From contig DMIT01000145.1 in the NCBI GenBank assembly GCA_003452275.1, positions 1 to 6,832 on the forward strand: a stretch of 6,832 bases of DNA. The letters run 5' to 3'. The translations under genes and the position numbers were made by a program. The notes below the pieces were generated by a model, which was not told the DNA's origin, did not search any database, and saw only the letters and a list, made by a program, of their open reading frames with translations. Of the stretch, positions 1-6,459 are shown piece after piece. Numbering within the stretch: the stretch's first letter is position 1; each line of letters begins with the position of its first letter. The stretch is from Rhodospirillaceae bacterium (lineage in GTDB: Bacteria > Pseudomonadota > Alphaproteobacteria > Micavibrionales > Micavibrionaceae).

Positions 1-11
1 GCCAGAATGAC
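1..11. repeat. Edge of a dispersed palindromic repeat (partial)
   Basis: The first 11 bases, GCCAGAATGAC, match the end of the repeat at 2007-2017 (GCCGGAATGAC) at 10 of 11 positions. Read on the minus strand this is GTCATTCTGGC, the usual opening of such elements, so the rest of the unit would lie to the left of the window. The match is short and the assignment rests on its resemblance to the fuller copy between rsmD and comM. Confidence 0.45.
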
Positions 12-67
12 GGTTTCTGATTTGACAGGATGGATGATGTAAATATTAGGAAATAATGCCTATTTTG

Positions 68-532
68 TCAAGTCCGTTTGCGGGCAAAGAAATCTTTCAT
101 GATTTGGGCGCATGCGTCGCTCATTAATCCGGAGAGAATGGCGGGTTTGTGGTGGAGTTGTGGTTGGGTGTAGAGGGCCACTGGGCTGGTGATGCCGCCG
201 CTTTTGGGGTCGGTGGCCCCGAAAATGACGGTGCCGATACGGGCATAGGAAATGGCCGCCGCACACATCGGGCAAGGTTCGATAGTGACATACAGGTCAT
301 AGTCCGGAATCCGTTGCACGCCCAATTTTTTGCACATATCGCGAATGAGCAGAATTTCGGCGTGGGAGGTCGGGTCGCATTGTTCGAGGGTGCGATTTCC
401 CGCTCTGGCGGCAATCTCGCCCGTTTCGCGGTGGATCAGGACGGCGCCGATGGGAACTTCGTCGCGATCAAAGGCTAATCTGGCCTCTTCCAACGCGGCG
501 CGCATTCGGTTATGGTCGGTTTCATCAAACAT
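68..532 (-). CDS. tadA: tRNA-specific adenosine deaminase TadA (nucleoside deaminase family)
   Basis: A 154-aa zinc-dependent deaminase of the cytidine/deoxycytidylate deaminase fold. TadA converts the wobble adenosine A34 of tRNA-Arg(ACG) to inosine in the cytoplasm, so that one tRNA reads CGU, CGC and CGA. The active-site signature is complete: H57-A-E59 in TSHAE, and C87 and C90 in EPCPMC. H57 and the two cysteines would bind zinc, and E59 would be the proton shuttle. N46 and D108 (in GATDPKSG) also fall at the E. coli TadA numbering, which favours a tRNA rather than a free-base deaminase. The length is slightly below E. coli TadA (167 aa) because the C-terminal tail is short. The start at 532 keeps the N-terminal helix. 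M10 is an alternative start, and neither has a Shine-Dalgarno site. The gene diverges from the rluB-like gene. A guanine or cytosine deaminase role is less likely but not excluded by sequence alone. Confidence 0.93.
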   Translation of the reverse strand: MFDETDHNRMRAALEEARLAFDRDEVPIGAVLIHRETGEIAARAGNRTLEQCDPTSHAEILLIRDMCKKLGVQRIPDYDLYVTIEPCPMCAAAISYARIGTVIFGATDPKSGGITSPVALYTQPQLHHKPAILSGLMSDACAQIMKDFFARKRT

Positions 533-558
533 GAAAAAGTTTTAGCACAGGCACCCCT

Positions 559-567
559 ATTATGACA
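559..567 (-). promoter_or_regulatory. Possible extended -10 promoter element for tadA
   Basis: On the minus strand this reads TGTCATAAT, an 8 of 9 match to the extended -10 consensus TGnTATAAT. It overlaps the start codon of the divergent rluB-like gene. Transcription would begin near 551-553, giving tadA a leader of about 20 nt. No good -35 hexamer sits at the expected distance, which extended -10 promoters can tolerate. It is a candidate only. Confidence 0.25.
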
Positions 568-1359
568 GACGAAAAAGACAATTCAGCCGATGGCGCAGAA
601 CGCGGAGACCGTATTGCCAAAGTCATGGCGCGTTTGGGGGTGGCGTCGCGCCGCGACGCCGAAAAGATCATCGCCGAAAACCGCGTGACCCTGAACGGTG
701 AAGATGTCACCAGCCCCGCCACTTTTGTCAAGGATGGCGATGTGATCGCGGTCGATGGCGAAAGGTTAGGGCGCAAACAGAAAACCCGTTTATTCCTTTA
801 TCACAAACCCCCCGGCCTGATTACCACCGCCAAAGATCCCGAAGGGCGCACAACGGTGTTCGAAACCCTGCCGACCAATTTACCGCGGTTGATTAGTGTC
901 GGGCGGCTTGACCTGAATACCGAAGGGCTATTGCTGCTCACCAATGACGGGGAATTGTCGCGCGCGTTGGAATTGCCGGCAACGGGCCTCAAACGCACCT
1001 ATCGCGTGCGCGTTTATGGCGATTATGGCGGCGAGGATGTGCTGGCCAAAAAACTGGAAAAACTTAAGAAAGGTTTGTTCTGGAAGGGCGTGCGCTATGG
1101 CGCGATTGACGCCAGCGTGGATGAACAGCAAAAGGCCGACGGGCATAATTACTGGATCACCATGACCCTGACCGAAGGCAAGAACCGCGAAATCCGCAAT
1201 GTGATGGAAGCCATCGGTTACCGTGTGTCCCGTTTGATCCGCATCGCCTATGGCCCGTTCGAACTGGGCGACATGAACCGCGAGGAAATCATCGAAATCA
1301 CGACCAAAGCCATGAAAAACCTGTTGCCGCCTGATGTGGCAAAGAAAATTACGGGCTGA
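562..1359 (+). CDS. rluB: RsuA/RluB-family ribosomal RNA pseudouridine synthase
   Basis: A 265-aa enzyme that isomerises a specific uridine in rRNA to pseudouridine. An S4 RNA-binding domain spans about residues 16-64 (starting DRIAKVMARLGVASRR). The catalytic domain begins near residue 76 with LFLYHKPPGLITT. The family motif GRLDLNTEGLLLLTNDGEL is present, with D117 as the expected catalytic aspartate. The later EGKNREIRNV block (205-214) is the conserved KNR-x-IR motif. These features place it in the RsuA/RluB/RluE/RluF family. RluB acts on 23S rRNA (U2605 in E. coli), and this is the usual annotation for the alphaproteobacterial gene beside tadA and rsmD, but the exact target cannot be read from sequence. 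Residues 1-15 are an acidic, probably flexible leader. No strong Shine-Dalgarno precedes the ATG; CAGG at 548-551 is the best candidate. It is followed 3 bp later by rsmD, so the two are probably co-transcribed and translationally coupled. Confidence 0.9.
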   Translation: MTDEKDNSADGAERGDRIAKVMARLGVASRRDAEKIIAENRVTLNGEDVTSPATFVKDGDVIAVDGERLGRKQKTRLFLYHKPPGLITTAKDPEGRTTVFETLPTNLPRLISVGRLDLNTEGLLLLTNDGELSRALELPATGLKRTYRVRVYGDYGGEDVLAKKLEKLKKGLFWKGVRYGAIDASVDEQQKADGHNYWITMTLTEGKNREIRNVMEAIGYRVSRLIRIAYGPFELGDMNREEIIEITTKAMKNLLPPDVAKKITG

Positions 1360-1362
1360 TTC

Positions 1363-1914
1363 ATGCGCATTATCGGCGGGGCTGCCCGTGGACGGCAATT
1401 GAAAACCCCTGTCGGGCAGGATATCCGCCCGACATCGGACAAAGTCCGTCTGGCGATTTTCAATGCCCTGTTTTCCCGTGGCGGAATTGTCGATGCGGTG
1501 GTCATGGATGTTTTTTGCGGCACCGGCGCACTGGGGCTGGAAGCTTTGTCGCAAGGCGCGCAAACGGCTTATTTTTTTGATATGTCCCGCGAATCCCTTT
1601 CTCTGGCCAAAGAAAATGCTGCGGCCTTGGGGTTTTCCGGACAATCCCATTTCGCACAAAAAGATGCAACAAAATTAGGCGTAAAACCTGCGGCAAACCT
1701 ACCCGCGACCCATATCTTCCTTGATCCGCCTTACTGCAAAAACCTGATCCACCCGACAGTAGAGGCTTTAAAGTCCGGCAACTGGTTGGCTGAAGATGCA
1801 ATTATCATCATCGAAACCGAAAAAGAAGCGGCTCCGATAGAAGGTTTTGGCACCATCACCTTCGACAAAACCTACGGCGAAACCCGTGTCATTTTTCTCC
1901 ACATTTCCCACTAA
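1363..1914 (+). CDS. rsmD: 16S rRNA (guanine-966-N2)-methyltransferase RsmD
   Basis: A 183-aa class I S-adenosylmethionine-dependent methyltransferase that makes m2G966 in 16S rRNA, near the P site of the small subunit. The N-terminus MRIIGGAARGRQLKTP, followed by RPTSDKVRLAIFNAL (22-36), is diagnostic for RsmD. Motif I, the AdoMet-binding loop, is DVFCGTGALGLEALSQGA (49-66). The acidic end of the next strand is in YFFDMS (70-75). The catalytic N-methyltransferase motif is DPPY (121-124). The length is normal for the family. The start codon follows the rluB-like stop by three bases, with no clear ribosome-binding site of its own, so translation probably depends on coupling. The gene ends just before a repeat cluster; no terminator with a T-tract is visible. 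Confidence 0.95.
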   Translation: MRIIGGAARGRQLKTPVGQDIRPTSDKVRLAIFNALFSRGGIVDAVVMDVFCGTGALGLEALSQGAQTAYFFDMSRESLSLAKENAAALGFSGQSHFAQKDATKLGVKPAANLPATHIFLDPPYCKNLIHPTVEALKSGNWLAEDAIIIIETEKEAAPIEGFGTITFDKTYGETRVIFLHISH

Positions 1915-1916
1915 CC

Positions 1917-1942
1917 GTCATCCTCGCCTGCGCGGGGATGAC
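1917..1942. repeat. Palindromic repeat unit, GTCATCC...GGATGAC type
   Basis: This is a 26-bp near-perfect inverted repeat: arm GTCATCCTCGC (1917-1927), loop CTGC (1928-1931), arm GCGGGGATGAC (1932-1942). The arms pair over 11 bp with a single G-T wobble. It starts 2 bp after the rsmD stop. No T-run follows, so it is a REP-like palindrome rather than a classic intrinsic terminator. As RNA it could still form a stable 3' hairpin protecting the rluB-rsmD transcript. Confidence 0.75.
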
Positions 1943-1955
1943 AATGAGAGGAATT

Positions 1956-2017
1956 GTCATTCTGAGCAAAGCGAAGAATCTCATCTTCAGAGAGATTCCG
2001 GCTTTCGCCGGAATGAC
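1956..2017. repeat. Composite palindromic repeat bounded by GTCATTC / GAATGAC
   Basis: The 62-bp element has complementary 7-bp ends, GTCATTC (1956-1962) and GAATGAC (2011-2017). Inside are two competing hairpins. One pairs GAATCTC (1976-1982) with GAGATTC (1992-1998). The other pairs ATTCCGGC (1995-2002) with GCCGGAAT (2007-2014) around the loop TTTC. The left part (TGAGCAAAGCGAAGAATCTC) and right part (GAGATTCCGGCTTTCGCCGG) resemble two types of dispersed repeat that usually occur separately, so this may be a junction of two units. The same end sequence recurs at 1-11. Confidence 0.7.
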
Positions 2018-2030
2018 AGTAAGGAAGAAC

Positions 2031-2056
2031 TTGGTGCCTACGTGCCTTGGTGGCAC
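2031..2056. repeat. Three imperfect 8-bp repeats with a small hairpin
   Basis: Three consecutive octamers, TTGGTGCC (2031-2038), TACGTGCC (2039-2046) and TTGGTGGC (2047-2054), form a short tandem array. GTGCC (2042-2046) and GGCAC (2052-2056) can also pair as a 5-bp stem with loop TTGGT. This lies in the gap before comM, directly after the palindromic units, and may belong to the same kind of intergenic repeat. The remaining gap up to 2133 shows no convincing -35/-10 pair; TATAGA at 2120-2125 is the best -10 candidate but lies only 8 bp before the comM start. Confidence 0.4.
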
Positions 2057-2133
2057 AGAATAATCGCCTTGATAACCAAAACATTATCCCGTTTCCGACT
2101 TGCAACTTCCGATAAATCTTATAGAAACAATCC

Positions 2134-3660
2134 ATGGTCTCAAAAATCCGTACAGTGGCGTTTCGCGGCATTGATGTCCTCGATATTGATGTCGAGGTAC
2201 AGATTGCCAATGGGTTGCCGGCTTTTAATATTGTCGGGTTGCCCGATAAAGCCGTGGGGGAGAGCAAGGAGCGCGTGCGCGCGGCGCTGCACGCTATGGG
2301 TTTGGCGCTCCCTGCCAAACGGCTAACCGTCAATCTGGCCCCTGCCGATGTCAATAAAGAAGGATCGCATTACGATCTGCCGATTGCCCTTGGGGTGCTG
2401 GCGGCTATGGACGTTATTCCGCAAGATGCGATTGATAATTATATGGCGCTGGGCGAATTGGGGTTGGACGGGACGCTGCGCGCCGTGACCGGCGTATTAC
2501 CGTCCGCCATTCAGGCCGAAGTCAACGGATGCGGCCTGATCTGCCCCGCCGAATCGGGGGCTGAGGCCGCATGGGCGGGGGATCTGGACATTCTGGCCCC
2601 CCGCCATTTGTTACAGATCATCAATCATTTTAAGGGGACACAGGTTCTAACCCGCCCTGTTGCCAATCTGCCCGATGCGCCGCCGCCGACCCAACGCGAT
2701 CTGGGCATGGTTAAAGGACAGGAAACCGCCAAACGGGCACTGGAAATTACCGCAGCAGGCGGCCATAATTTATTGATGATCGGCCCGCCCGGGTCGGGAA
2801 AATCCATGCTGGCATCCTGCCTGCCGTCCTTGTTGCCCCCTTTGTCCCCGCGGGAAGCGCTTGAGACCTCGATTATCCACTCATTAGCCGGTTCATTGCC
2901 CGAGGGTGGATTGCTGCGCCACCGCCCCTATCGCGATCCTCACCATTCGGCCTCCCAACCAGCATTGATCGGTGGCGGGCATCGTGCCAAGCCGGGGGAA
3001 ATCTCGCTCGCGCATCATGGTGTTTTGTTTCTCGATGAATTGCCGGAATTTCAAAAGGCGACGCTCGAATCGCTACGCCAACCGCTGGAAACCGGTGAAA
3101 CATTGGTTGCCCGCGTTAATTACCATGTTACTTATCCGGCGCGATTCCAGTTGATCGCCGCCATGAATCCCTGCCGCTGCGGCTATTTCGGCCAGCCGGA
3201 CGAAGAATGCACCAAGGCCCCGCGTTGCGCCGAAGATTATCAATCGAAACTTTCCGGGCCGTTGCTCGACCGGATAGATTTACAGGTCGACGTGCCGCCC
3301 TTATCCATCGATGAACTCAGTACGGCCTCCGGCGGAGAAACTTCTGCCATTGTCGCGCTGCGGATCGCAAAAGCGCGGGATATCCAGTCCAAGCGCTTCG
3401 CAAGCCTTGGCGCACCCGATAAAATGCGCCTCAATGCCGCCGCCGAAGGCAAAATATTGGAAGACATCTGCAAAATGGACGAAGCCGCCGAAACTCTCAT
3501 GAAAAACGCCGCCGCAAAACTCAAATTATCCGCCCGTAGCTGGTTCCGGATGCTAAAAGTATCCCGCACCATTGCCGACCTCGACGGAGCAGGGCAAATC
3601 ACCCAACGCCATGTGGCAGAAGCCTTGAGCTATCGACGGTTGCGGTTGCAGGATTTATAA
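2134..3660 (+). CDS. comM: ComM/YifB family Mg-chelatase-like AAA+ ATPase
   Basis: A complete 508-aa cytoplasmic protein of the usual ComM length. In naturally competent bacteria ComM is a hexameric DNA helicase that promotes branch migration during integration of transformed DNA; the family is also widespread in bacteria not known to be competent. An N-terminal Lon-protease-like (ChlI) fold covers about residues 1-165, starting MVSKIRTVAFRGID and including GLPDKAVGESKERVRAAL. The AAA+ core follows with Walker A GPPGSGKSM (217-225), Walker B GVLFLDELPEF (296-306, D301/E302) and a likely arginine finger in GPLLDRIDL (R380). C347, C349, C359 and C365 in the CRCGYFG...C...C region form a likely metal site. 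The C-terminal helical domain ends with the typical SYRRL (499-503). The start matches the family N-terminus exactly, but no good Shine-Dalgarno precedes it. The repeat cluster separates it from rsmD, so it is probably transcribed on its own. Confidence 0.95.
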   Translation: MVSKIRTVAFRGIDVLDIDVEVQIANGLPAFNIVGLPDKAVGESKERVRAALHAMGLALPAKRLTVNLAPADVNKEGSHYDLPIALGVLAAMDVIPQDAIDNYMALGELGLDGTLRAVTGVLPSAIQAEVNGCGLICPAESGAEAAWAGDLDILAPRHLLQIINHFKGTQVLTRPVANLPDAPPPTQRDLGMVKGQETAKRALEITAAGGHNLLMIGPPGSGKSMLASCLPSLLPPLSPREALETSIIHSLAGSLPEGGLLRHRPYRDPHHSASQPALIGGGHRAKPGEISLAHHGVLFLDELPEFQKATLESLRQPLETGETLVARVNYHVTYPARFQLIAAMNPCRCGYFGQPDEECTKAPRCAEDYQSKLSGPLLDRIDLQVDVPPLSIDELSTASGGETSAIVALRIAKARDIQSKRFASLGAPDKMRLNAAAEGKILEDICKMDEAAETLMKNAAAKLKLSARSWFRMLKVSRTIADLDGAGQITQRHVAEALSYRRLRLQDL

Positions 3661-3762
3661 AGAGGCTGTTGACGATCTAATGGCTTGGAATAGCAAGTAT
3701 ATTGACTTGAATGCCAGAAAACTGTCATGAAGAAACTTTAATGATAAGGCTATAAAATCAAT

Positions 3763-3767
3763 AGGGA
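3763..3767 (+). promoter_or_regulatory. Ribosome-binding site selecting a GTG start
   Basis: AGGGA lies 5 nt before GTG at 3773, which fixes the start of the acyltransferase at a non-ATG codon. The 112-bp gap after comM also holds TTGACG (3669-3674), TTGACT (3702-3707) and TATAAA (3751-3756), but none pair at 16-18 bp with a good partner, so I do not call a promoter. The gap is otherwise A+T-rich and without an obvious terminator. Confidence 0.6.
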
Positions 3768-3772
3768 AAATT

Positions 3773-5809
3773 GTGACAGCGTCTCCGGTATCATCCGCGA
3801 ATTACAGGCCTGATATTGATGGATTGAGGGCCCTTGCTGTTTTGTCTGTGGTGGGGTTTCATGCCTTTCCTGGAATGTTCAAGGGTGGCTTTATCGGTGT
3901 TGATATCTTTTTCGTGATATCGGGTTACCTGATTAGCCAGATCATCTTTGGTCAGTTTGAGGCAGAGCGTTTTAGCTACAAAGAGTTCTATTCCCGCCGG
4001 ATTCGCCGCATTTTTCCGGCCTTAGTCACCGTTATGGCGGCGTCCTTGGTAGCAGGGAGTTTCCTGCTGATCGCGGATGATTATGTTCATCTGGGGTGGC
4101 ACACAATTGCAGGGAGCTTTTCCGCAGCAAATATTGTATTGTGGCATGAGGCTGGCTATTTCGATGTGGCCGCAAATACCAAGCCGTTCCTGCATCTTTG
4201 GTCCCTTGGCGTCGAGGAGCAATTCTATATTTTCTGGCCCATATTCTTAGGTCTCATGTGGGTGCGAAAGCGAAATTTCCTGACGGTGATTGTTTGTGTC
4301 GCGGCCTTGTCGTTCGCTTATAGCATTTATGCCATTCATCATGATCCGATTGAGGCTTTTTTCTCTCCCGTTACCCGTCTCTGGGAACTGATGCTTGGGG
4401 GGATTTTGGCCTATATGACCCTCCATCACCATCCCTTTTTGCGCAGCAGGCAGACTGAAAAATCGTTATTGGGTCTTTTACTCATCGTTTTGGGCTTGTT
4501 GCTGATCCGTGAAAATCATCATTTTCCGGGGTGGTGGGCTTTGCTGCCGGGGGTAGGCGCATTTTTGATTATTGCAGCGGGGCCCGGGGCCTGGATCAAT
4601 AAATACATCCTGTCGCATAAGATTCCGGTTTTTATCGGCCTGATTAGCTATCCTCTTTACCTCTGGCATTGGCCTATTCTGGTGTTTCAACGGATGGCTG
4701 ACTCTGAGATCATCAGTGTTTCCGATGTCACGATGGTTCGCATCAATAAGTTACTGGCCTTGCTGGCCAGCTTTATTTTGGCTTACCTGACAATGCGGTT
4801 TATCGAAAGGCCTCTGCGCCGATCCCGCAATCCTCGGGTCGTTTACGCGCTTATCGCCGCCGCTATCTGTGTGTCATGTGTTGCGGGCCTGATGATCCTG
4901 CAGAAAGGATTCCCAACCCGAGCGGCTAATCAAGGGAGTGCGATCGCAGATTTGGTCTATAAGATTGACAAAGATAAGTATTTTCCCTGCCCTGATGCTT
5001 TAAAGGGCTTTGATAAGCCGCTTGATTATTGTCTGCAATCCAAAAATACGGTTCCTGATTTCGCCATTATCGGCGATTCTCATGCCGAAGATAAGTTTTA
5101 TGGTCTTGCGGAGAAGGGGGGCGCAACTTCATGGATATTATTAGGTCACAATAGTTGTCCCCCTGTTTATGGTTTGTCGATTACCGGAATTGTCGCGGAT
5201 TGCGAAAAGCGCAGCGAAACAATCATTGACTGGCTTGTCTCACAACCTAGCGTCAAGACTGTCCTTTTGTCGCATTATAGTGGTTATTTCCTGACGCTTG
5301 ACTATGCGGCTGACCATCGTTTGAATAAAAATGCTGCGCCTCTTTTAACCTTTACCTCAAACGGCAAGGAAGCCCGCGGCGTAGAAGGAAAGAAAGCGGC
5401 TCTGGCCCAAGGATTGGGAAATACCATCCGCCGCCTTGAAAAAGCAGGTAAAAACGTGATTCTGCTGGTCGATATCCCTGAATTGCCCTTTTTTCCAAAA
5501 GATTGTCTGCGCCACAGCGATCAATCTGTCTGTCATCTGACGCGGGCGGAAATGGATGCACGTCAGAAAGCGTATCGCAGCATGATTGCAACTGTCCAAA
5601 AACAATATCCGCATTTGAAAGTTTTTGATCCGACAGAGCTTCTATGTACCGAAAAAAATTGCATCTTCCAGACCGATCAAATGTCCATCTATCGCGATTC
5701 CCATCATCTCAGTTTGCGCGGCGGGGAATTATATGCCCAGAAATTCTACAACTGGTATGACTCAACCTATAAAAAAGCCCCTGAAAACAAAGCTGCCGCC
5801 CTGAAATAA
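3773..5809 (+). CDS. Acyltransferase-3 (OafA/YrhL-like) membrane protein with C-terminal SGNH domain
   Basis: A 678-aa inner-membrane protein that probably O-acetylates a surface glycan such as LPS O-antigen, capsule or peptidoglycan. Residues 10-376 form an acyl_transf_3 domain (Pfam PF01757) with about ten or eleven hydrophobic helices. It carries the R-x10-H motif (R19...H30 in GLRALAVLSVVGFHA), GGFIGVDIFFVISGYLIS (38-55), the arginine-rich loop YSRRIRRIFPAL (73-84) and LHLWSLGVEEQFY (140-152). After the last helix (about 356-376) a soluble SGNH-type domain follows: block I is IIGDSH with nucleophile S436, a candidate block III is GHNSCPP (N460), and block V is D642-x-x-H645 in RDSHHLS. 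Eight cysteines in this part occur as close pairs (406/420, 462/477, 578/587, 625/630), suggesting disulfides in the periplasm. In this fold the membrane domain passes an acetyl group outward and the SGNH domain transfers it. No glycan-synthesis genes lie nearby, so the acceptor is unknown. Base composition is visibly more A+T-rich than rluB to comM, which may indicate a different history. Confidence 0.92.
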   Translation: MTASPVSSANYRPDIDGLRALAVLSVVGFHAFPGMFKGGFIGVDIFFVISGYLISQIIFGQFEAERFSYKEFYSRRIRRIFPALVTVMAASLVAGSFLLIADDYVHLGWHTIAGSFSAANIVLWHEAGYFDVAANTKPFLHLWSLGVEEQFYIFWPIFLGLMWVRKRNFLTVIVCVAALSFAYSIYAIHHDPIEAFFSPVTRLWELMLGGILAYMTLHHHPFLRSRQTEKSLLGLLLIVLGLLLIRENHHFPGWWALLPGVGAFLIIAAGPGAWINKYILSHKIPVFIGLISYPLYLWHWPILVFQRMADSEIISVSDVTMVRINKLLALLASFILAYLTMRFIERPLRRSRNPRVVYALIAAAICVSCVAGLMILQKGFPTRAANQGSAIADLVYKIDKDKYFPCPDALKGFDKPLDYCLQSKNTVPDFAIIGDSHAEDKFYGLAEKGGATSWILLGHNSCPPVYGLSITGIVADCEKRSETIIDWLVSQPSVKTVLLSHYSGYFLTLDYAADHRLNKNAAPLLTFTSNGKEARGVEGKKAALAQGLGNTIRRLEKAGKNVILLVDIPELPFFPKDCLRHSDQSVCHLTRAEMDARQKAYRSMIATVQKQYPHLKVFDPTELLCTEKNCIFQTDQMSIYRDSHHLSLRGGELYAQKFYNWYDSTYKKAPENKAAALK

Positions 5810-5818
5810 AAGCGAATC

Positions 5819-5838
5819 AATCATGACGTTGCATGATT
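5819..5838. other. Inverted repeat after the acyltransferase gene
   Basis: AATCATG (5819-5825) and CATGATT (5832-5838) are a perfect 7-bp inverted repeat with a 6-nt loop, 10 bp after the acyltransferase stop. The stem is A+T-rich and no T-run follows, so it would be a weak terminator at best. It could equally be a small protein-binding site upstream of the next gene. Confidence 0.35.
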
Positions 5839-5850
5839 TATAAAGGTTTC

Positions 5851-5862
5851 GGGGGGGGGGGG
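5851..5862. repeat. Homopolymeric tract of 12 G
   Basis: Twelve uninterrupted G residues sit 41 bp after the acyltransferase stop and 36 bp before the start of the next gene. Tracts of this length are prone to slipped-strand changes in number and are a typical substrate of phase variation. Here it is outside any reading frame: the downstream frame has a TGA at 5890-5892. It could therefore only act on transcription or on the 5' leader, unless the count in this assembly is wrong. Confidence 0.9.
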
Positions 5863-5898
5863 CTTGCTTTATGGCAACAGATTTGTTACTGACAATTT

Positions 5899-6381
5899 AT
5901 GTTAACCCGCATTTTCACATTGGCAGTCCAAAATTATCGTTGGGCGCAGGTGGCCTTTTCCAAGGTGGCAAGGGAGGTGGCGTATGCCACTTGCCCCGCA
6001 GAAAATGTGAATGATGTGCGGGAATGTTACACGGCCGCAGATCGGATACGCAAGGTCGCTCTTGCCTTGAGCGAGACACCGAATCGGGAAGTTGAGTTCT
6101 TAGGTGATTTCTTTGAAATGCAGGAAAATTTTGATAGTTATTCCGATCTGGTCTCCTTTTGGGGTGAGGTGGGAAAAGATTTTCTTGATGAAGAAGAACG
6201 TGCGGAGAAGCCGCGCGTTGCTCGACTCACCCAAGCGGCACAGCTTTTTACCCGCAGTTTCAAAGGCTTGCCGGTGGTAACACGCGCCTTTGTCAATGCA
6301 TCCTTGTCCTGCCAAAAAGGAATCCTTATTTCTCAGATAGAGTATCAATCAGCTGGGCTTTCAAGAAGCGTTGATCTTTGA
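5899..6381 (+). CDS. Hypothetical protein, unrecognised, 160 aa
   Basis: I do not recognise this protein. It is predicted soluble, with no signal peptide and no convincing transmembrane helix. It is probably mostly helical, with an acidic middle section (about residues 64-104, including DEEER at 97-101) and a more basic second half. Three cysteines (C32, C43, C138) do not form a known metal motif. An in-frame TGA at 5890-5892 makes ATG at 5899 the first possible start. No Shine-Dalgarno site precedes it, so an internal GTG (for example codon 18, 23 or 27) remains possible. The open frame is long for chance, and it runs in the same direction as its neighbours, in the gap before rpsL. Functional inference from context is not justified: the acyltransferase upstream is separated by 89 bp holding an inverted repeat and a poly-G tract, and the rpsL promoter follows. 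Confidence 0.6.
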   Translation: MLTRIFTLAVQNYRWAQVAFSKVAREVAYATCPAENVNDVRECYTAADRIRKVALALSETPNREVEFLGDFFEMQENFDSYSDLVSFWGEVGKDFLDEEERAEKPRVARLTQAAQLFTRSFKGLPVVTRAFVNASLSCQKGILISQIEYQSAGLSRSVDL

Positions 6382-6423
6382 TCTCGCCCTTCAAAAAAAC
6401 TTAAAAATTCCTTAAATAAATAG

Positions 6424-6453
6424 TTGACTCTGTGTCTCGAAAAAGATTATAGT
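6424..6453 (+). promoter_or_regulatory. Strong sigma70-type promoter of rpsL
   Basis: TTGACT (6424-6429) and TATAGT (6448-6453) each match the -35 and -10 consensus at 5 of 6 positions, with an 18-bp spacer. The downstream bases CCGCC make TATAGTCCGCC, a form I associate with strong alphaproteobacterial ribosomal promoters. The expected start of transcription is about 6459-6461, giving rpsL a leader of roughly 220 nt. The A+T-rich bases just upstream (about 6395-6423) could act as an UP element. Confidence 0.75.
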
Positions 6454-6459
6454 CCGCCA

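Noticed and set aside
149..478. 109-codon open frame on the plus strand opposite tadA
   Set aside because: It lies wholly within tadA, whose catalytic motifs are intact, and its translation resembles no protein family; it is an antisense shadow.
928..1659. 243-codon open frame on the minus strand across the rluB-like gene and rsmD
   Set aside because: It is long, but it runs antisense to two confidently identified genes and across their junction, with no recognisable motif. Its length is a side effect of the codon bias of the sense genes.
1917..1942. Rho-independent terminator of rluB-rsmD
   Set aside because: The stem is strong, but there is no T-run after it and the sequence matches a dispersed-repeat pattern, so I list it as a repeat.
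1847..2354. Open frames on both strands crossing the rsmD-comM gap (1847-2326 plus, 1911-2354 minus)
   Set aside because: They translate the repeat units and parts of neighbouring genes in the wrong frame; the peptides are typical of translated intergenic repeats.
5871..6009. Alternative gene start at ATG 5871, just after the G tract
   Set aside because: This frame differs from that of the 160-aa gene and reaches a stop after about 45 codons, with no recognisable product.
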